Assembly (NCBI GenBank): GCA_913065125.1
Contig: CAJYAG010000002.1
Span: 248,001-312,000, forward strand
Origin: an uncultured Flavobacteriaceae bacterium
GTDB lineage: Bacteria; Bacteroidota; Bacteroidia; Flavobacteriales; Flavobacteriaceae
Direction of reading: 5' to 3'
DNA: 64,000 nt
The notes below the pieces were generated by a model, which was given only the letters and a program-made list of their open reading frames with translations, was not told the origin of the DNA and ran no database searches. The number at the start of each line of letters is the position of its first letter. Position 1 is the stretch's first letter. This document shows, piece by piece, positions 16,415-26,205 of the stretch. A program made the translations under genes and the position numbers.

Positions 16415-17740
16415 ATGAAAAAAAGTGTCTTAACTTTAACTTTGTTATTGCTTACTACAACAACAATTAAAGCCCAAAAGGTTGAATTTGAAGAATATAC
16501 CTTAAAAAACGGACTGCATGTAATTTTACATCAAGATAACACAGCACCCGTAGTAACAATTGGAGTAATGTATCATGTTGGCGCAAAAGATGAAGAAAAC
16601 GGAAAAACAGGAATGGCTCATTTCTTTGAGCATCTATTATTTGAAGGAACAAAAAATATTGGAAAAGGTGAGTTTTTTAAAATTGTTGCTGCAAACGGAG
16701 GAAGAAATAATGCAAATACAGATTGGGATAGAACCTACTATTTTGAAACCTTTCCTTCAAACAATTTAAAACTTGGTTTATGGTTAGAATCTGAAAGATT
16801 ATTACACCCAGTAATTGATCAAAAAGGAGTTGATACTCAAAATGAAGTCATAAAAGAAGAAAAGAGAACAAGAATGGATAATGCTCCGTATGGTAAATTT
16901 ATTTATGGAGATATTTACAATCATATTTTTGATAAACACAACTATGGTAGACCAATGATTGGCTACATCAAAGATTTAGATGCAGCCAAACTAGAAGATT
17001 TTAAAGATTTTTACAAAAAATGGTATATGCCAAATAATGCGGTTTTAGTTGTTGCTGGTGATTTTAAAACTTCAGAAACAAAAGAATTAATTAAAGCATA
17101 TTTTGAGCCTATTCCTAAGAGAGCAAAACCTGTTAGAGAAAAGATTGTTGAAGCAGGAAGAACAACTGAAAAACATGTTAAAGAATACGATTCTAACATT
17201 CAATTACCCGCTTTAATTCTTGCTCATAAAACTCCGTCTATGAGCGAAAGAGACGCAAAAGTATTGGACGTAATTTCTACAATTCTAAGTGCTGGTAAAA
17301 GTTCTAGATTGTATAAAAAAATGGTGGATACTAATAAAGAAGCGCTTCAAGTAGCTTCATTTGCTAGACCCCTAGAAGATTATAGTGTTTATAGCATTCT
17401 TGCTATTCCGGTTGGAAAAACTTCTTTAAATACACTTCAGAAAAGTATGGATGAGGAAATTTTAAAACTACAAACCGAGTTAATTTCTGATGAAGATTTA
17501 CAAAAAGTAAGAAATATTTTCGAAAATAGTTTTGTAAATGCAAATTCGAGCATAGAAGGAATTGCAAGCACACTAGCTAGAAATTATATGTTAGTTGGCG
17601 ACACAAATTACATCAATAAAGAATTAAGTATTATTAACTCAATTACTAAAGAAGATGTTAGAAGAGTTGCTAAAAAATACTTAGACAAAAACAAGCGAGT
17701 TGTTATAGAATACTTACCAGAATCTCAAAAGAAAAACTAA
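16415..17740 (+). CDS. M16 family zinc metallopeptidase (active subunit)
   Basis: The protein has 441 residues from the ATG at 16415; an in-frame ATG at 16370 would place 15 residues ahead of an obvious signal peptide (MKKSVLTLTLLLL...IKAQ). The inverted zinc motif HFFEH is at residues 69-73, with the distal Glu in EVIKEEKRTRMD. The second M16 repeat carries SRLYKK but no active site. The export signal indicates a periplasmic location. The catalytically degenerate partner follows 18 bases downstream, the classic active/inactive heterodimer arrangement. Confidence 0.93.
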   Translation: MKKSVLTLTLLLLTTTTIKAQKVEFEEYTLKNGLHVILHQDNTAPVVTIGVMYHVGAKDEENGKTGMAHFFEHLLFEGTKNIGKGEFFKIVAANGGRNNANTDWDRTYYFETFPSNNLKLGLWLESERLLHPVIDQKGVDTQNEVIKEEKRTRMDNAPYGKFIYGDIYNHIFDKHNYGRPMIGYIKDLDAAKLEDFKDFYKKWYMPNNAVLVVAGDFKTSETKELIKAYFEPIPKRAKPVREKIVEAGRTTEKHVKEYDSNIQLPALILAHKTPSMSERDAKVLDVISTILSAGKSSRLYKKMVDTNKEALQVASFARPLEDYSVYSILAIPVGKTSLNTLQKSMDEEILKLQTELISDEDLQKVRNIFENSFVNANSSIEGIASTLARNYMLVGDTNYINKELSIINSITKEDVRRVAKKYLDKNKRVVIEYLPESQKKN

Positions 17741-17758
17741 CTCAGAAAAAAACTTATC

Positions 17759-19801
17759 ATGAAAAAACATATATTTTCTATACTAGCTGTTTTCTTATTA
17801 TCACATACAGCAACAGCGCAAATAGACAGAACAAAACAACCAAAACCAGGACCAGCGCCAACAATTAACTTAGGAACTCCAAGTACGTTTATACTTGAAA
17901 ATGGTTTAAAAGTTATGGTCGTAGAAAATCATAAATTACCTAGAATATCTGCAACATTATTAATAGACAATCCACCTAAATTATTTGGAAATAAAAAAGG
18001 AGTTGATGGTTTAATGGGCGGACTTTTAGGAACAGGAAGTACTACAATTGAAAAAAGTGAATTTGACAAAGAAGTAGATTATTTAGGGGCAAATATTTCA
18101 TTTAATAGTGGCGGTGGTAGCGCAAGTTCTTTAACTAAATATTTTCCAAGAGTTTTAGAATTAATGACCGATGCTGCTTTTAATCCAGTGTTTTCGCAAG
18201 AAGAATTTGATAAATTAGTAAAACAAAATTTAACTGGAATTAAGAATTCTGAAAAAAATGTAGCAGGAATCGCAAGAAGAGTTCAAACTGCTTTAAGTTA
18301 TGGCAAAAATCATCCTTTTGGAGAATTTACAACCGAAGAAACTTTAAACAATATTACGCTACAAGATGTAAAAGAGGTATATGCTACTTATTACAAACCA
18401 AACAATGCATATTTAGTCATTATTGGTGATGTTGATTTTAAATCCATAAAAAAACAAGTAACAAAATTATTTAGTGTTTGGCAAAAAGGAGAAATTCCTG
18501 TGAGTACACTTCCAGAAGTTAAAAACGTAGACTATTCTCAAATCAATTTTATTGATATGCCTAACGCTGTACAATCAGAAGTATCAGTAATAAACACCAT
18601 AAAACTAACATTAAAAGACAAAGATTATTTTAGTGTGTTATTAGCAAATTATATTATTGGTGGTGGTGCTAGCTCTCGTTTAAACAGTAACATTAGAGAA
18701 GATAAAGGCTATACGTATGGTGCAGGTTCTGCTATTGGTACAAGCAAATATGTTTCAAGGTTTAGAACTTCTGCATCTGTAAGAAATATGGTTACAGATA
18801 GCACTGTTGTTGAAATGATGAGAGAAATAAATACCATTAGATTTCAACCCGTAACCGAAGAAGAATTAGAAACTGCAAAAGCTAGTTATACTGGTAGTTT
18901 TGTTAGAGCATTAGAAAGTCCTTTTACAATTGCTAATTATGCTTTAAATATTGAACGCTTAGGTTTAGATAAAGATTTTTATACAAATTATTTAAAAAAC
19001 TTAAATGCCGTAACCGTAGAAGATGTTCAAAATGCTGCTTATAAATATTTTAAAGGAAATAAAGCAAGAATCGTTGTAACAGGTAAAGGTGTAGATGTTT
19101 TAAAAAACTTAGAAAAGTTAAATTATCAAATTAGTTATTTTGATAAAAATGCCAATCCTACTACAAAACCAAAAATGGATATGCCCATTCCTGCAGGAAT
19201 GACTGCAGCAAACGTCGTTGATAAATATTTTACAGCTATTGGTGGTTTTGATAGAACAAAAACAGTAAAAACAATTCTAACAAGTTCTAATGCAACTGTG
19301 CAAGGAATGGCAATTAATTTAACCACAAAAATGGCAGCGCCAAATAAAGTTTCTGCTATTGTTTCTGGAATGGGTCAGACATTTTCCAAACAAGTTTTTG
19401 ACGGAAAAAAAGGGTACGCAGAACAACAAGGAAGAAGAGTTGATTTAAATGCTGAGCAAATTGCTGAAGCAAAAACAAACACTCTTTTTAAAGATGAAGC
19501 TTATAAAAACGGAAAACTAGATAGAATTGCAAACCTAGACGGAGTAAACGTATTTGTAATTATTTCTGGCAAAACAGAAGTGTTTTATGATGTAGAAACG
19601 GGTTTAAAACTTAAAGAAGTTGTTACCAATGAAGTAAACGGAAAAGAAACAAAAACACCAACATTATTTTCTGATTACAAAGAAGTAAACGGAATTAAGT
19701 TTCCGCATAAAACTTCAATGTCTATGGGACCAATGAAGTTAGAGTTTGTAGTTGCTGAAATTAAAATTAACGAAGGAATTTCTGACGCTGATTTTAAATA
19801 A
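17759..19801 (+). CDS. M16 family peptidase-like protein (inactive subunit) with C-terminal lipoprotein-like domain
   Basis: A signal peptide (ending ATAQ) is followed by two M16 repeats. Where the zinc HxxEH would be, the sequence reads GLMGGLLGTGST, so catalysis is not expected. The partner motif SRLNSNIREDKGYTYG, with the Arg and Tyr that contact substrate, is intact. From about residue 470 an additional ~200-residue domain (YFTAIGGFDRTKTVKTI onward) resembles the LolA-like outer-membrane-lipoprotein sorting fold often fused to Bacteroidota M16 proteins. It probably complements the preceding active subunit. A terminator follows directly. Confidence 0.9.
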   Translation: MKKHIFSILAVFLLSHTATAQIDRTKQPKPGPAPTINLGTPSTFILENGLKVMVVENHKLPRISATLLIDNPPKLFGNKKGVDGLMGGLLGTGSTTIEKSEFDKEVDYLGANISFNSGGGSASSLTKYFPRVLELMTDAAFNPVFSQEEFDKLVKQNLTGIKNSEKNVAGIARRVQTALSYGKNHPFGEFTTEETLNNITLQDVKEVYATYYKPNNAYLVIIGDVDFKSIKKQVTKLFSVWQKGEIPVSTLPEVKNVDYSQINFIDMPNAVQSEVSVINTIKLTLKDKDYFSVLLANYIIGGGASSRLNSNIREDKGYTYGAGSAIGTSKYVSRFRTSASVRNMVTDSTVVEMMREINTIRFQPVTEEELETAKASYTGSFVRALESPFTIANYALNIERLGLDKDFYTNYLKNLNAVTVEDVQNAAYKYFKGNKARIVVTGKGVDVLKNLEKLNYQISYFDKNANPTTKPKMDMPIPAGMTAANVVDKYFTAIGGFDRTKTVKTILTSSNATVQGMAINLTTKMAAPNKVSAIVSGMGQTFSKQVFDGKKGYAEQQGRRVDLNAEQIAEAKTNTLFKDEAYKNGKLDRIANLDGVNVFVIISGKTEVFYDVETGLKLKEVVTNEVNGKETKTPTLFSDYKEVNGIKFPHKTSMSMGPMKLEFVVAEIKINEGISDADFK

Positions 19802-19820
19802 AATAAAAAAACAACGTTTT

Positions 19821-19850
19821 AAAAATCCATAGTTTCTGCTATGGATTTTT
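19821..19850. terminator. Bidirectional terminator after the M16 pair
   Basis: The stem 19821-19832/19839-19850 (AAAAATCCATAG with complement) has a 6-base loop and flanking A and T runs. It lies between convergent genes, directly against the EamA stop codon. Confidence 0.85.
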
Positions 19851-20723
19851 TTATTTCTTCTTATTAACCAAATACACCCCAAACAAAATAATTGAAGCTG
19901 CCAGTAACTGGATTAAACTTAATTTTTCTCCATCTAAAATTCCCCAAAAAACGGCAACAATCGGGATTAAATAGGTAACCGAAGATGCAAAAATTGGTGT
20001 TGCTAAATGCACCATTTTATTATATAAAACCTTTGCCAATCCTGTTCCTACAATGGCCAAAACAGTTGTGTATCCTAAAGAGCTAATGTTAGTTTCATCC
20101 ATTTCAAAAGTCGCAAAGAAATCAGTCGATAATAAAACTAATAACGACGGAATAATCAACAGTAAAAAATTACCTGAAACAATACTTAATGCGCTAATAT
20201 CATGTAAATATTTTTTTACAATATTTACATTAAACGCATACCCAATTGAAGCAATAATTATTAAAATAGAAAACCAATAATTCTGATTTGGATTTAAATC
20301 TGCGCCTTTTAAAATAAGGATTATTGTTCCAATCAATCCGATAAAAATTCCGATTAATTGTTGTTTCTTAAACGTAAATCCGAATGCCAAAGCACCAAAA
20401 ATAAAGGTATTAAAAGGTGTTAAAGAGTTTAAGATTGAAGCAATAGAACTGTCTAATCCGTTAACCGCATATGCAAACAAAAACACAGGAATAAAGGTTC
20501 CTAAAATGGCGGTATACACAATATATTTCCAATGTTTTCTTTGGATTTTTTTAATACTTTTAAAACCAATCAGCAATAAAAAAACACTAGCAATTAAAAT
20601 TCTTAAAGCCCCTAACTGAATTGGCGTTAACCCAATTAAAGCCTTTTTCATTAGTATAAAAGAACTTCCCCAAACTAATGCCAAAATACTTAAATAAATC
20701 CATTTTTGATTCTTAGAATCCAT
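19851..20723 (-). CDS. EamA/DMT family transporter
   Basis: The 290-residue protein has ten hydrophobic helices in two EamA repeats. The first begins LSILALVWGSSFILMKKALIGLTP and the second is around ILIIIASIGYAFNVNIVKKYL. The tail LLAASIILFGVYLVNKKK is typical. It is an inner-membrane metabolite or drug exporter of unknown substrate. It is divergent from the HMA lipoprotein gene and convergent with the M16 operon. Confidence 0.9.
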   Translation of the reverse strand: MDSKNQKWIYLSILALVWGSSFILMKKALIGLTPIQLGALRILIASVFLLLIGFKSIKKIQRKHWKYIVYTAILGTFIPVFLFAYAVNGLDSSIASILNSLTPFNTFIFGALAFGFTFKKQQLIGIFIGLIGTIILILKGADLNPNQNYWFSILIIIASIGYAFNVNIVKKYLHDISALSIVSGNFLLLIIPSLLVLLSTDFFATFEMDETNISSLGYTTVLAIVGTGLAKVLYNKMVHLATPIFASSVTYLIPIVAVFWGILDGEKLSLIQLLAASIILFGVYLVNKKK

Positions 20724-20821
20724 TTATCAACCTTTTATCTTTCACAAAAATCGTTTAATTCTACTGATATGAAACAATTAATTGATAAATTTGTAACATT
20801 ATCAAATAACTTAAATTTATA

Positions 20822-21193
20822 ATGAAACTTCAACGAATTATATCAGTAGTATTAATAGCTGTTTTTACTCTTGCAGCTTGCAACACAGAAACCAAAAAAA
20901 CACCTGAAATAACGATTGCAAAATTACCTAAGTTACAAAAAGTAGCGATTGATATTTCTGGAATGACTTGCGAAATTGGTTGCGCAAAAACCATACAATC
21001 TAAATTGTCTAAAAAAGCAGGAATTACCTCTGCAAAAGTAATCTTCAAAGATAGTTTAGGGCTAGTAGAATACGATGCAAATACTATTTCTGTTGAAGAT
21101 ATAAATAGTTTTATAAACGGAATTGCAGGTGGAGATTTGTACACGGTAAAAAGTTCTAAACAAGTTGCCAGTTTTAATGAAGTTGAAAAATAA
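20822..21193 (+). CDS. Heavy-metal-associated (HMA) domain lipoprotein
   Basis: The 123-residue protein has a lipoprotein signal (VFTLAACNT, lipidated Cys20) and an HMA ferredoxin-like domain from about residue 40. Its metal loop is SGMTCEIGCAKTI, spacing the two cysteines CxxxC rather than the common CxxC. It likely binds copper or another soft metal in the periplasm. Five bases separate it from ctaA, so it may help deliver or guard metal for cytochrome oxidase assembly, an inference from position. A TAAATTTG box at 20786-20793 may be its -7 element. Confidence 0.85.
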   Translation: MKLQRIISVVLIAVFTLAACNTETKKTPEITIAKLPKLQKVAIDISGMTCEIGCAKTIQSKLSKKAGITSAKVIFKDSLGLVEYDANTISVEDINSFINGIAGGDLYTVKSSKQVASFNEVEK

Positions 21194-21198
21194 GTAGC

Positions 21199-22239
21199 GT
21201 GAAAAAAAGATTTCCTTTATTTGTAAAACTTTCTTTAGTCTCCGTCTACGTTATTTTCTTAGCTGGTTCTGTTGTTAGAATGACCGGTTCTGGAATGGGG
21301 TGTCCAGATTGGCCAAAATGTTTTGGATACTACATTCCGCCAACATCCGAAGAACAAATTACTTGGCAACCAAATACAAATTACAAAAAAGGAATAATCA
21401 TCATTAAAGACGAAACACTCTATGTTGCTCAAAAAGATGTAAAAACCTACCTAACTTTTACCACAAATAACTGGGAAAAATACACAAAACACGAGTATGC
21501 AACTTTTAATAAATTTCATACTTGGACAGAATACATCAACCGATTATCTTCTGCTGTTGCAGGAATTTTCTTCTTACTTTTAATCGTTTCTGCCTTTAAA
21601 TATTGGAAAGAAAATAAAGAAATCACCATCTTGGCGTGGTTGGCTTTTTTCTTAATGTTGGTAGAAGCTTGGATGGGAAAACTAGTTGTAGACTCTAATT
21701 TAAAACCAACACTTATTACCATTCATATGGTTGGTGGTTTAATTATTATTGCACTATTATTACGATTGCTATTTATTACCTCTGACACCACTCTTGATTC
21801 ATCACAAAGTAAAAAAACTCACAAACACCATTCTATATTTAGTAAATTATTAATTATTTCTGCTATTTTTAGTTTGATACAAATTGCCGTAGGAACACAA
21901 GTTCGTCAGTTTATAGATGAACAAGTAAAGCTCTTTGGTTTCGAAAATAAAAATTACAGTTTGCTAAACCCTAGTTTTAAATTTTACTTTCACAGATCTT
22001 TTACCATTGCAATTGTCGTTGTAAATCTTGGATTGTTTTATCTAAATCAGATGAAAAACCTAGGTTATAAATTGGTGAATTGGGTAGTGTTTTTAATCTT
22101 TTTAGAAACCATTACAGGCATGTTAATGTATTATGCAGAATTTCCGATGGGAACTCAAGCAACACATTTATTATCCGGAGCTGTTTTATTTGGGTTGCAA
22201 TTTTATTTGTGGTTACAAAGCAGAAAAGTGAAGGCTTAA
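21199..22239 (+). CDS. ctaA: Heme A synthase (COX15/CtaA family)
   Basis: The start is GTG at 21199. The membrane enzyme converts heme O to heme A for cytochrome oxidase. Seen are RMTGSGMGCPDWPKCFG with the paired cysteines, HTWTEYINRLSSA with a heme-ligand His, LVDSNLKPTLITIHMVGG, QIAVGTQVRQFID, the FYFHRSFTIAI His, and MGTQATHLLSGA. About eight helices are present. A ~60-residue extracytoplasmic insertion after PPTSEEQ is longer than in short forms but is common in Bacteroidota. Probably cotranscribed with the HMA lipoprotein. Confidence 0.93.
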   Translation: MKKRFPLFVKLSLVSVYVIFLAGSVVRMTGSGMGCPDWPKCFGYYIPPTSEEQITWQPNTNYKKGIIIIKDETLYVAQKDVKTYLTFTTNNWEKYTKHEYATFNKFHTWTEYINRLSSAVAGIFFLLLIVSAFKYWKENKEITILAWLAFFLMLVEAWMGKLVVDSNLKPTLITIHMVGGLIIIALLLRLLFITSDTTLDSSQSKKTHKHHSIFSKLLIISAIFSLIQIAVGTQVRQFIDEQVKLFGFENKNYSLLNPSFKFYFHRSFTIAIVVVNLGLFYLNQMKNLGYKLVNWVVFLIFLETITGMLMYYAEFPMGTQATHLLSGAVLFGLQFYLWLQSRKVKA

Positions 22240-22281
22240 TTCTTTACCATTAGTATTTTTACAATTGTTTTACTCGTATTT

Positions 22282-22839
22282 CTATCTATTCTGCCACTCA
22301 AGTGTTTCTATTAAACGCATAATGTCTTTTTTAATATAATCTATCGCTGGTAAAATAGAATCGTAGTTTGGTTTTGCATAAAAATACAAAGCTCCTTTTA
22401 AAAAATTAGCGGTACTATCTGTTATATGAAACTGGATTTGTGATGCAGCGTTCCCAGAGATTTCTTGCATACTACTAAAAACTCGGCGATCAAAATTTTC
22501 GAAATTTGTAGTACTAATTTCTTCAGCTTTAACCGCGTGTTTATACACCAATTTTTCTGATTCTGTTAGCAGCTCTCTTAAATTATTTTTAACTGGTCTG
22601 TACGTAATGTCTATAGATGCTTTTAACTTCGGATACTTTATTTGTCTCCAAAAATTTGGTTGTTCAAGTATTTCTGCATTAGAGGAATGCTCAAAACTAT
22701 ACGGTTTTGCAACCACAACTTTTTTATAGGTTACTGTTGGATATTGCAAACTTAAATAGGCTTTTGGCTTTGGTAAAACATCTTCTTTACAGGAAGAAAA
22801 AAGAATCACTATTAAAAAAAGGATATAAAAATTACGCAT
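22282..22839 (-). CDS. gldD: Gliding motility lipoprotein GldD
   Basis: The 185-residue protein has a lipoprotein signal (LFSSCKED). The family segment PKAYLSLQYPTVTYKKV followed by PYSFEHS is the recognisable GldD beginning. GldD is needed for gliding and type IX secretion in Flavobacterium. Its start lies 8 bases inside gldE, and the order mutY-ssb-gldE-gldD is the one conserved in Flavobacteriia. Confidence 0.95.
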   Translation of the reverse strand: MRNFYILFLIVILFSSCKEDVLPKPKAYLSLQYPTVTYKKVVVAKPYSFEHSSNAEILEQPNFWRQIKYPKLKASIDITYRPVKNNLRELLTESEKLVYKHAVKAEEISTTNFENFDRRVFSSMQEISGNAASQIQFHITDSTANFLKGALYFYAKPNYDSILPAIDYIKKDIMRLIETLEWQNR

Positions 22840-24175
22840 GTAATCTGGTTACTTTAATTTGTTTAATTCGCCTTTTATCAAGCGCTTCAACAGTAAACGA
22901 AAAATTATGGAAGTTTATTTTTTCTCCTTTTCGTGGAAATTTTCCAGAGATTTCTAAAATAAATCCTGCTAAGGTTTCAGATTCGCCTTTTTCTTCTTCA
23001 AAGATAGATTCATCATCAATATCTACTACTTTACAAAAATCTTTAATGGTTGTTTTTCCATCAAACACATAATTGTTAGCGTCTAATTTAGAATAGGCTA
23101 AATCTTCTTCATCAAACTCATCATTAATATCTCCAACAATTTCTTCAATAACATCTTCTAAAGTTACGATTCCACTTGTTCCTCCATATTCATCAACCAC
23201 AATTGCTAAATGATTTTTCTTGTCCTGAAACTCACTTAATAGATCATCTAACTTTTTGTTTTCTGGAACAAAAAATGGGTCGCGCAATAAATCTTGCCAT
23301 TTAAACTTGGTTTTGTCTAAATGCGCTAATAAATCTTTAGCATATAAAACGCCAATAATATTGTCTATAGATTCATGATAAACAGGATTTCTAGAATACC
23401 CTCTTTTTACTATTTTATCTAGAATATCACTATATTCTTCTTCATCAGAAATAGCAAAAATATCTATTCTAGGTTTCATTATTTGAACCGTTTCTGTATT
23501 TCCGAAAGTTACAATTCCTTGTAAAATTTTCTTTTCTTCTTTTGTAGTGGTTTCGTCTGATGTAAGCTCTAATGCTTGTGATAATTTTTCTACAGAAAAG
23601 TCAGAATTTCTACCACCTAAACGCTTTTCTACAATGCCTGTTAACCGAATTAATGGCAAACTAAAAACAGTCAATACTGTACTTAAAACATGTACTGGTT
23701 TTGCCATAATATTAGAAAACTTTAATGAGTTTCTAGAGGCGTACACTTTTGGTAAAACTTCTCCAAACAATAAGATTAAGAAAGTAACTAAAACTACTTC
23801 TATGGTAAACTTTACGATGTAACTAGAAATAGAAATAATTCCCCAATTAATAGAAAAATCTTTATCTCCTAAAATCATTTCGCTTAAACCAGCAAATAAT
23901 AATACAATAAGAATGTTGATAAAGTTGTTGGTAATTAAAATAGTTGCGAGTAATTTTTTTGGCTTTTCGAGCAATTTCACTACTAAACTACTTCCTTTCG
24001 TTTGTTCTGTTTGGTCGTCTAATTGTGTTTGTGAAAGTGAAAAAAATGCAATTTCTGATCCAGAAATTAACGCAGAACAAAGCAATAAAAAGAGTAGCAC
24101 AATACTATTAATTGCGATGATAAAATCGAGTTTTAATGCTAAAAATAAAAATATACTTGCGGGTTCTGGATCCAA
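22832..24175 (-). CDS. gldE: Gliding motility-associated protein GldE (CNNM/CorC-type)
   Basis: The 447-residue protein has an N-terminal DUF21/CNNM membrane domain (about residues 15-195, four hydrophobic helices), two CBS domains at ~200-325 (QIMKPRIDIFAIS, then NHLAIVVDEYGGTSGIVTLEDVIEEIVGDI), and a CorC/HlyC transporter-associated domain to the end. It supports GldD function in flavobacterial gliding by an unclear mechanism, possibly ion transport. It is coupled to gldD by overlap and lies 18 bases after ssb. Confidence 0.94.
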   Translation of the reverse strand: MDPEPASIFLFLALKLDFIIAINSIVLLFLLLCSALISGSEIAFFSLSQTQLDDQTEQTKGSSLVVKLLEKPKKLLATILITNNFINILIVLLFAGLSEMILGDKDFSINWGIISISSYIVKFTIEVVLVTFLILLFGEVLPKVYASRNSLKFSNIMAKPVHVLSTVLTVFSLPLIRLTGIVEKRLGGRNSDFSVEKLSQALELTSDETTTKEEKKILQGIVTFGNTETVQIMKPRIDIFAISDEEEYSDILDKIVKRGYSRNPVYHESIDNIIGVLYAKDLLAHLDKTKFKWQDLLRDPFFVPENKKLDDLLSEFQDKKNHLAIVVDEYGGTSGIVTLEDVIEEIVGDINDEFDEEDLAYSKLDANNYVFDGKTTIKDFCKVVDIDDESIFEEEKGESETLAGFILEISGKFPRKGEKINFHNFSFTVEALDKRRIKQIKVTRLHA

Positions 24176-24193
24176 GTTTTAAAGGTTTAGTTA

Positions 24194-24613
24194 CTAAAAT
24201 GGTAAATCGTCGTTTTCTTCAACATGAGTATTTGCTTCTGGCTTTTTCTCTGCTGTAGCTTCTTGCTTTACCGTTTCTTTTTTAGTGGTTAAAAAAGTCA
24301 TCTCTGTAACATGAACTTCGGTAGCATATCTTTTTTGGCCATCTTGTTCCCATTGACGGTTTTTAAGTCTTCCTTCACAATAAATTTTATCTCCTTTAGA
24401 TAAATATTTTTCGCAAATTTCTGCCAATTTATTTCTAACCACAATATTATGCCAATCTGTATTGGTTACTTTTTCGCCAGTTTGCTTATTTGTGTAAGTT
24501 TCGTTTGTTGCAACAGGAAAGCGTCCAATAGAATTTCCGCCTTCAAAATAATGCATTTTAACTTCGTCTCCTAAATGCCCAATAAGCATTACTTTATTTA
24601 ATGTTCCAGCCAT
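24194..24613 (-). CDS. ssb: Single-stranded DNA-binding protein
   Basis: The 139-residue protein has an OB fold from MAGTLNKVMLIGHLGDEVKM to about residue 105 (RLKNRQWEQDG, ATEVHVTEM), followed by a short acidic linker and the interaction tip ENDDLPF, the usual DDLPF end that recruits repair and replication partners. It sits between mutY and gldE. A TACATTTG box on the minus strand (24681-24688) may give it its own promoter. Confidence 0.96.
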   Translation of the reverse strand: MAGTLNKVMLIGHLGDEVKMHYFEGGNSIGRFPVATNETYTNKQTGEKVTNTDWHNIVVRNKLAEICEKYLSKGDKIYCEGRLKNRQWEQDGQKRYATEVHVTEMTFLTTKKETVKQEATAEKKPEANTHVEENDDLPF

Positions 24614-24688
24614 GTTTATACTGTTTTTACTTTTTTTGTCAATTCAATAAATTGGACGAATTAACAAACTAATTTATAGTCAAATGTA

Positions 24689-25735
24689 CTAAAAATATCC
24701 GTTTATAGGATTGAAGTTTTCTAAAAAATTAGCGATTAGGATTGGTACAGGATATTTTTTTATTGTTTTCCAATCTACCTGATTATCATGTAGTTTATCT
24801 TTTTTAACAACCCAAAACTTCGTGTATAAATGTTGATGAGAGAGTTTATGAACTATTTCTTTTTTATTAAACAATACAACACCTTCAATAGGTATCTCTT
24901 TTGTTTCAAGTTCTAAGCACAATTCTTTTATTGAAATGCTTTTTTCTGATTCAATTAAAGGAAACTGAAACAAACCTTGCCAAATTCCTTTTCCTTTTCT
25001 TTCAGACAACATGGTTTTGTGATCATTCGAAATAAAAACCAAATAATTAAAATATCTTTTTCTGACTTTTATTTTCTTCTCCTTAACTGGTAGTTCTTTA
25101 ATGGTTTTGGTTTCTAAAGCAACACAACTATCATTTAACGGACAGGTTTCGCAGAGCGGATTTTGAGGTTTGCAATGCAACGCGCCAAAATCCATAATTG
25201 CTTGGTTGTGTGTTCCTGGTTGTTTTGGGTCAATTAATGTTTGCGCTAATTCTTTAAATTCTTTAATTCCTGCGGATGAATTAATTGGCGTTTTAATTCC
25301 GAAATACCGAGCCAAAACTCTGTATACGTTTCCATCTACAACAGCTTGTGATTCATCAAAACAAATGGACGAAATTGCAGAAGCTGTATAATCTCCAACG
25401 CCTTTTAATTTTTTTATTTCTTCGTAGGTTGATGGAAATTCGCCATTTAATTCGTTCGCAATATATTTTGCGGAATAATGTAAGTTCCTGGCTCTAGAAT
25501 AATATCCCAAACCTTGCCAAAGCTTTAAAACTTTAGATTCGCTTGCATTTGCCAAATCAAAAACCGTAGGAAACTCTTTTGTAAACGTATGATAATAAGA
25601 CAAACCTTGGTTAACTCGGGTTTGTTGTAGCATTATTTCTGATAGCCAAATAAAATATGGATTTTTGATTTTTCGCCAAGGCAAATCTCTATCATTTTGT
25701 AAATACCAGTAAATTAATTGGTTAGAAAATTTCAT
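24689..25735 (-). CDS. mutY: A/G-specific adenine glycosylase MutY
   Basis: MutY removes adenine mispaired with 8-oxoguanine. Visible are LPWRKIKNPYFIWLSEIMLQQTRV with the catalytic Glu, the helix-hairpin-helix LKGVGDYTASAISS, the catalytic Asp in VVDGNVYRVLARYFG, the 4Fe-4S loop CKPQNPLCETCPLNDSC, and a C-terminal NUDIX-like domain recognising 8-oxoG. At 348 residues the length is normal. It is divergent from the HU gene. Confidence 0.96.
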   Translation of the reverse strand: MKFSNQLIYWYLQNDRDLPWRKIKNPYFIWLSEIMLQQTRVNQGLSYYHTFTKEFPTVFDLANASESKVLKLWQGLGYYSRARNLHYSAKYIANELNGEFPSTYEEIKKLKGVGDYTASAISSICFDESQAVVDGNVYRVLARYFGIKTPINSSAGIKEFKELAQTLIDPKQPGTHNQAIMDFGALHCKPQNPLCETCPLNDSCVALETKTIKELPVKEKKIKVRKRYFNYLVFISNDHKTMLSERKGKGIWQGLFQFPLIESEKSISIKELCLELETKEIPIEGVVLFNKKEIVHKLSHQHLYTKFWVVKKDKLHDNQVDWKTIKKYPVPILIANFLENFNPINGYF

Positions 25736-25796
25736 TTTATAAATTGCTATGGCAAAATTACATCATAATATTCACATAAATTTAATGGATTAAGTT

Positions 25797-25825
25797 TTTG
25801 GAATAGATTAATTATCATATATTTG
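25797..25825 (+). promoter_or_regulatory. Promoter of the HU gene (-33 TTTG, -7 TATATTTG)
   Basis: TTTG at 25797-25800 and TATATTTG at 25818-25825 are separated by 17 bases, matching the Bacteroidota housekeeping promoter. Transcription would start near 25832, about 33 bases before the ATG. Confidence 0.75.
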
Positions 25826-25864
25826 CAGGCTTAAAATTAAAAACAAACATACAAATATATTAAC

Positions 25865-26155
25865 ATGACGAAAGCAGATATCGTATCAAAAATTTCGGAT
25901 AAATCTGGAATTGAAAAGGCAGATGTTTTAGCAACAGTTGAAGCATTTATGACAGAGGTTAAAGGCGCATTAGAGCAAGGAGATAATGTATATTTAAGAG
26001 GTTTTGGAAGCTTTATTATTAAAACTAGAGCTGAAAAAACAGGTAGAAATATTTCTAAAAACACAACAATTAAGATTCCTGCACACAATATTCCTGCATT
26101 TAAGCCAGCGAAAACATTTACTGAAGGAGTAAAAAAGAACGTATTAGTAAAATAA
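25865..26155 (+). CDS. HU/IHF family DNA-binding protein
   Basis: The 96-residue histone-like protein begins MTKADIVSKISDKSGIEKAD. The beta-arm motif GDNVYLRGFGSFIIKTRAEKTGRNI is followed by IKIPAHNIPAFKPAKTF. The arm sequence and length fit a nucleoid HU/IHF protein that bends DNA as a dimer. The gene is strongly promoted and is followed by the mini ribosomal protein and RNase G. Confidence 0.95.
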   Translation: MTKADIVSKISDKSGIEKADVLATVEAFMTEVKGALEQGDNVYLRGFGSFIIKTRAEKTGRNISKNTTIKIPAHNIPAFKPAKTFTEGVKKNVLVK

Positions 26156-26205
26156 TAAAAGTATTAATCTAACCCTTTTTTGGGGCTTAACAAAACAATC
26201 TAATT

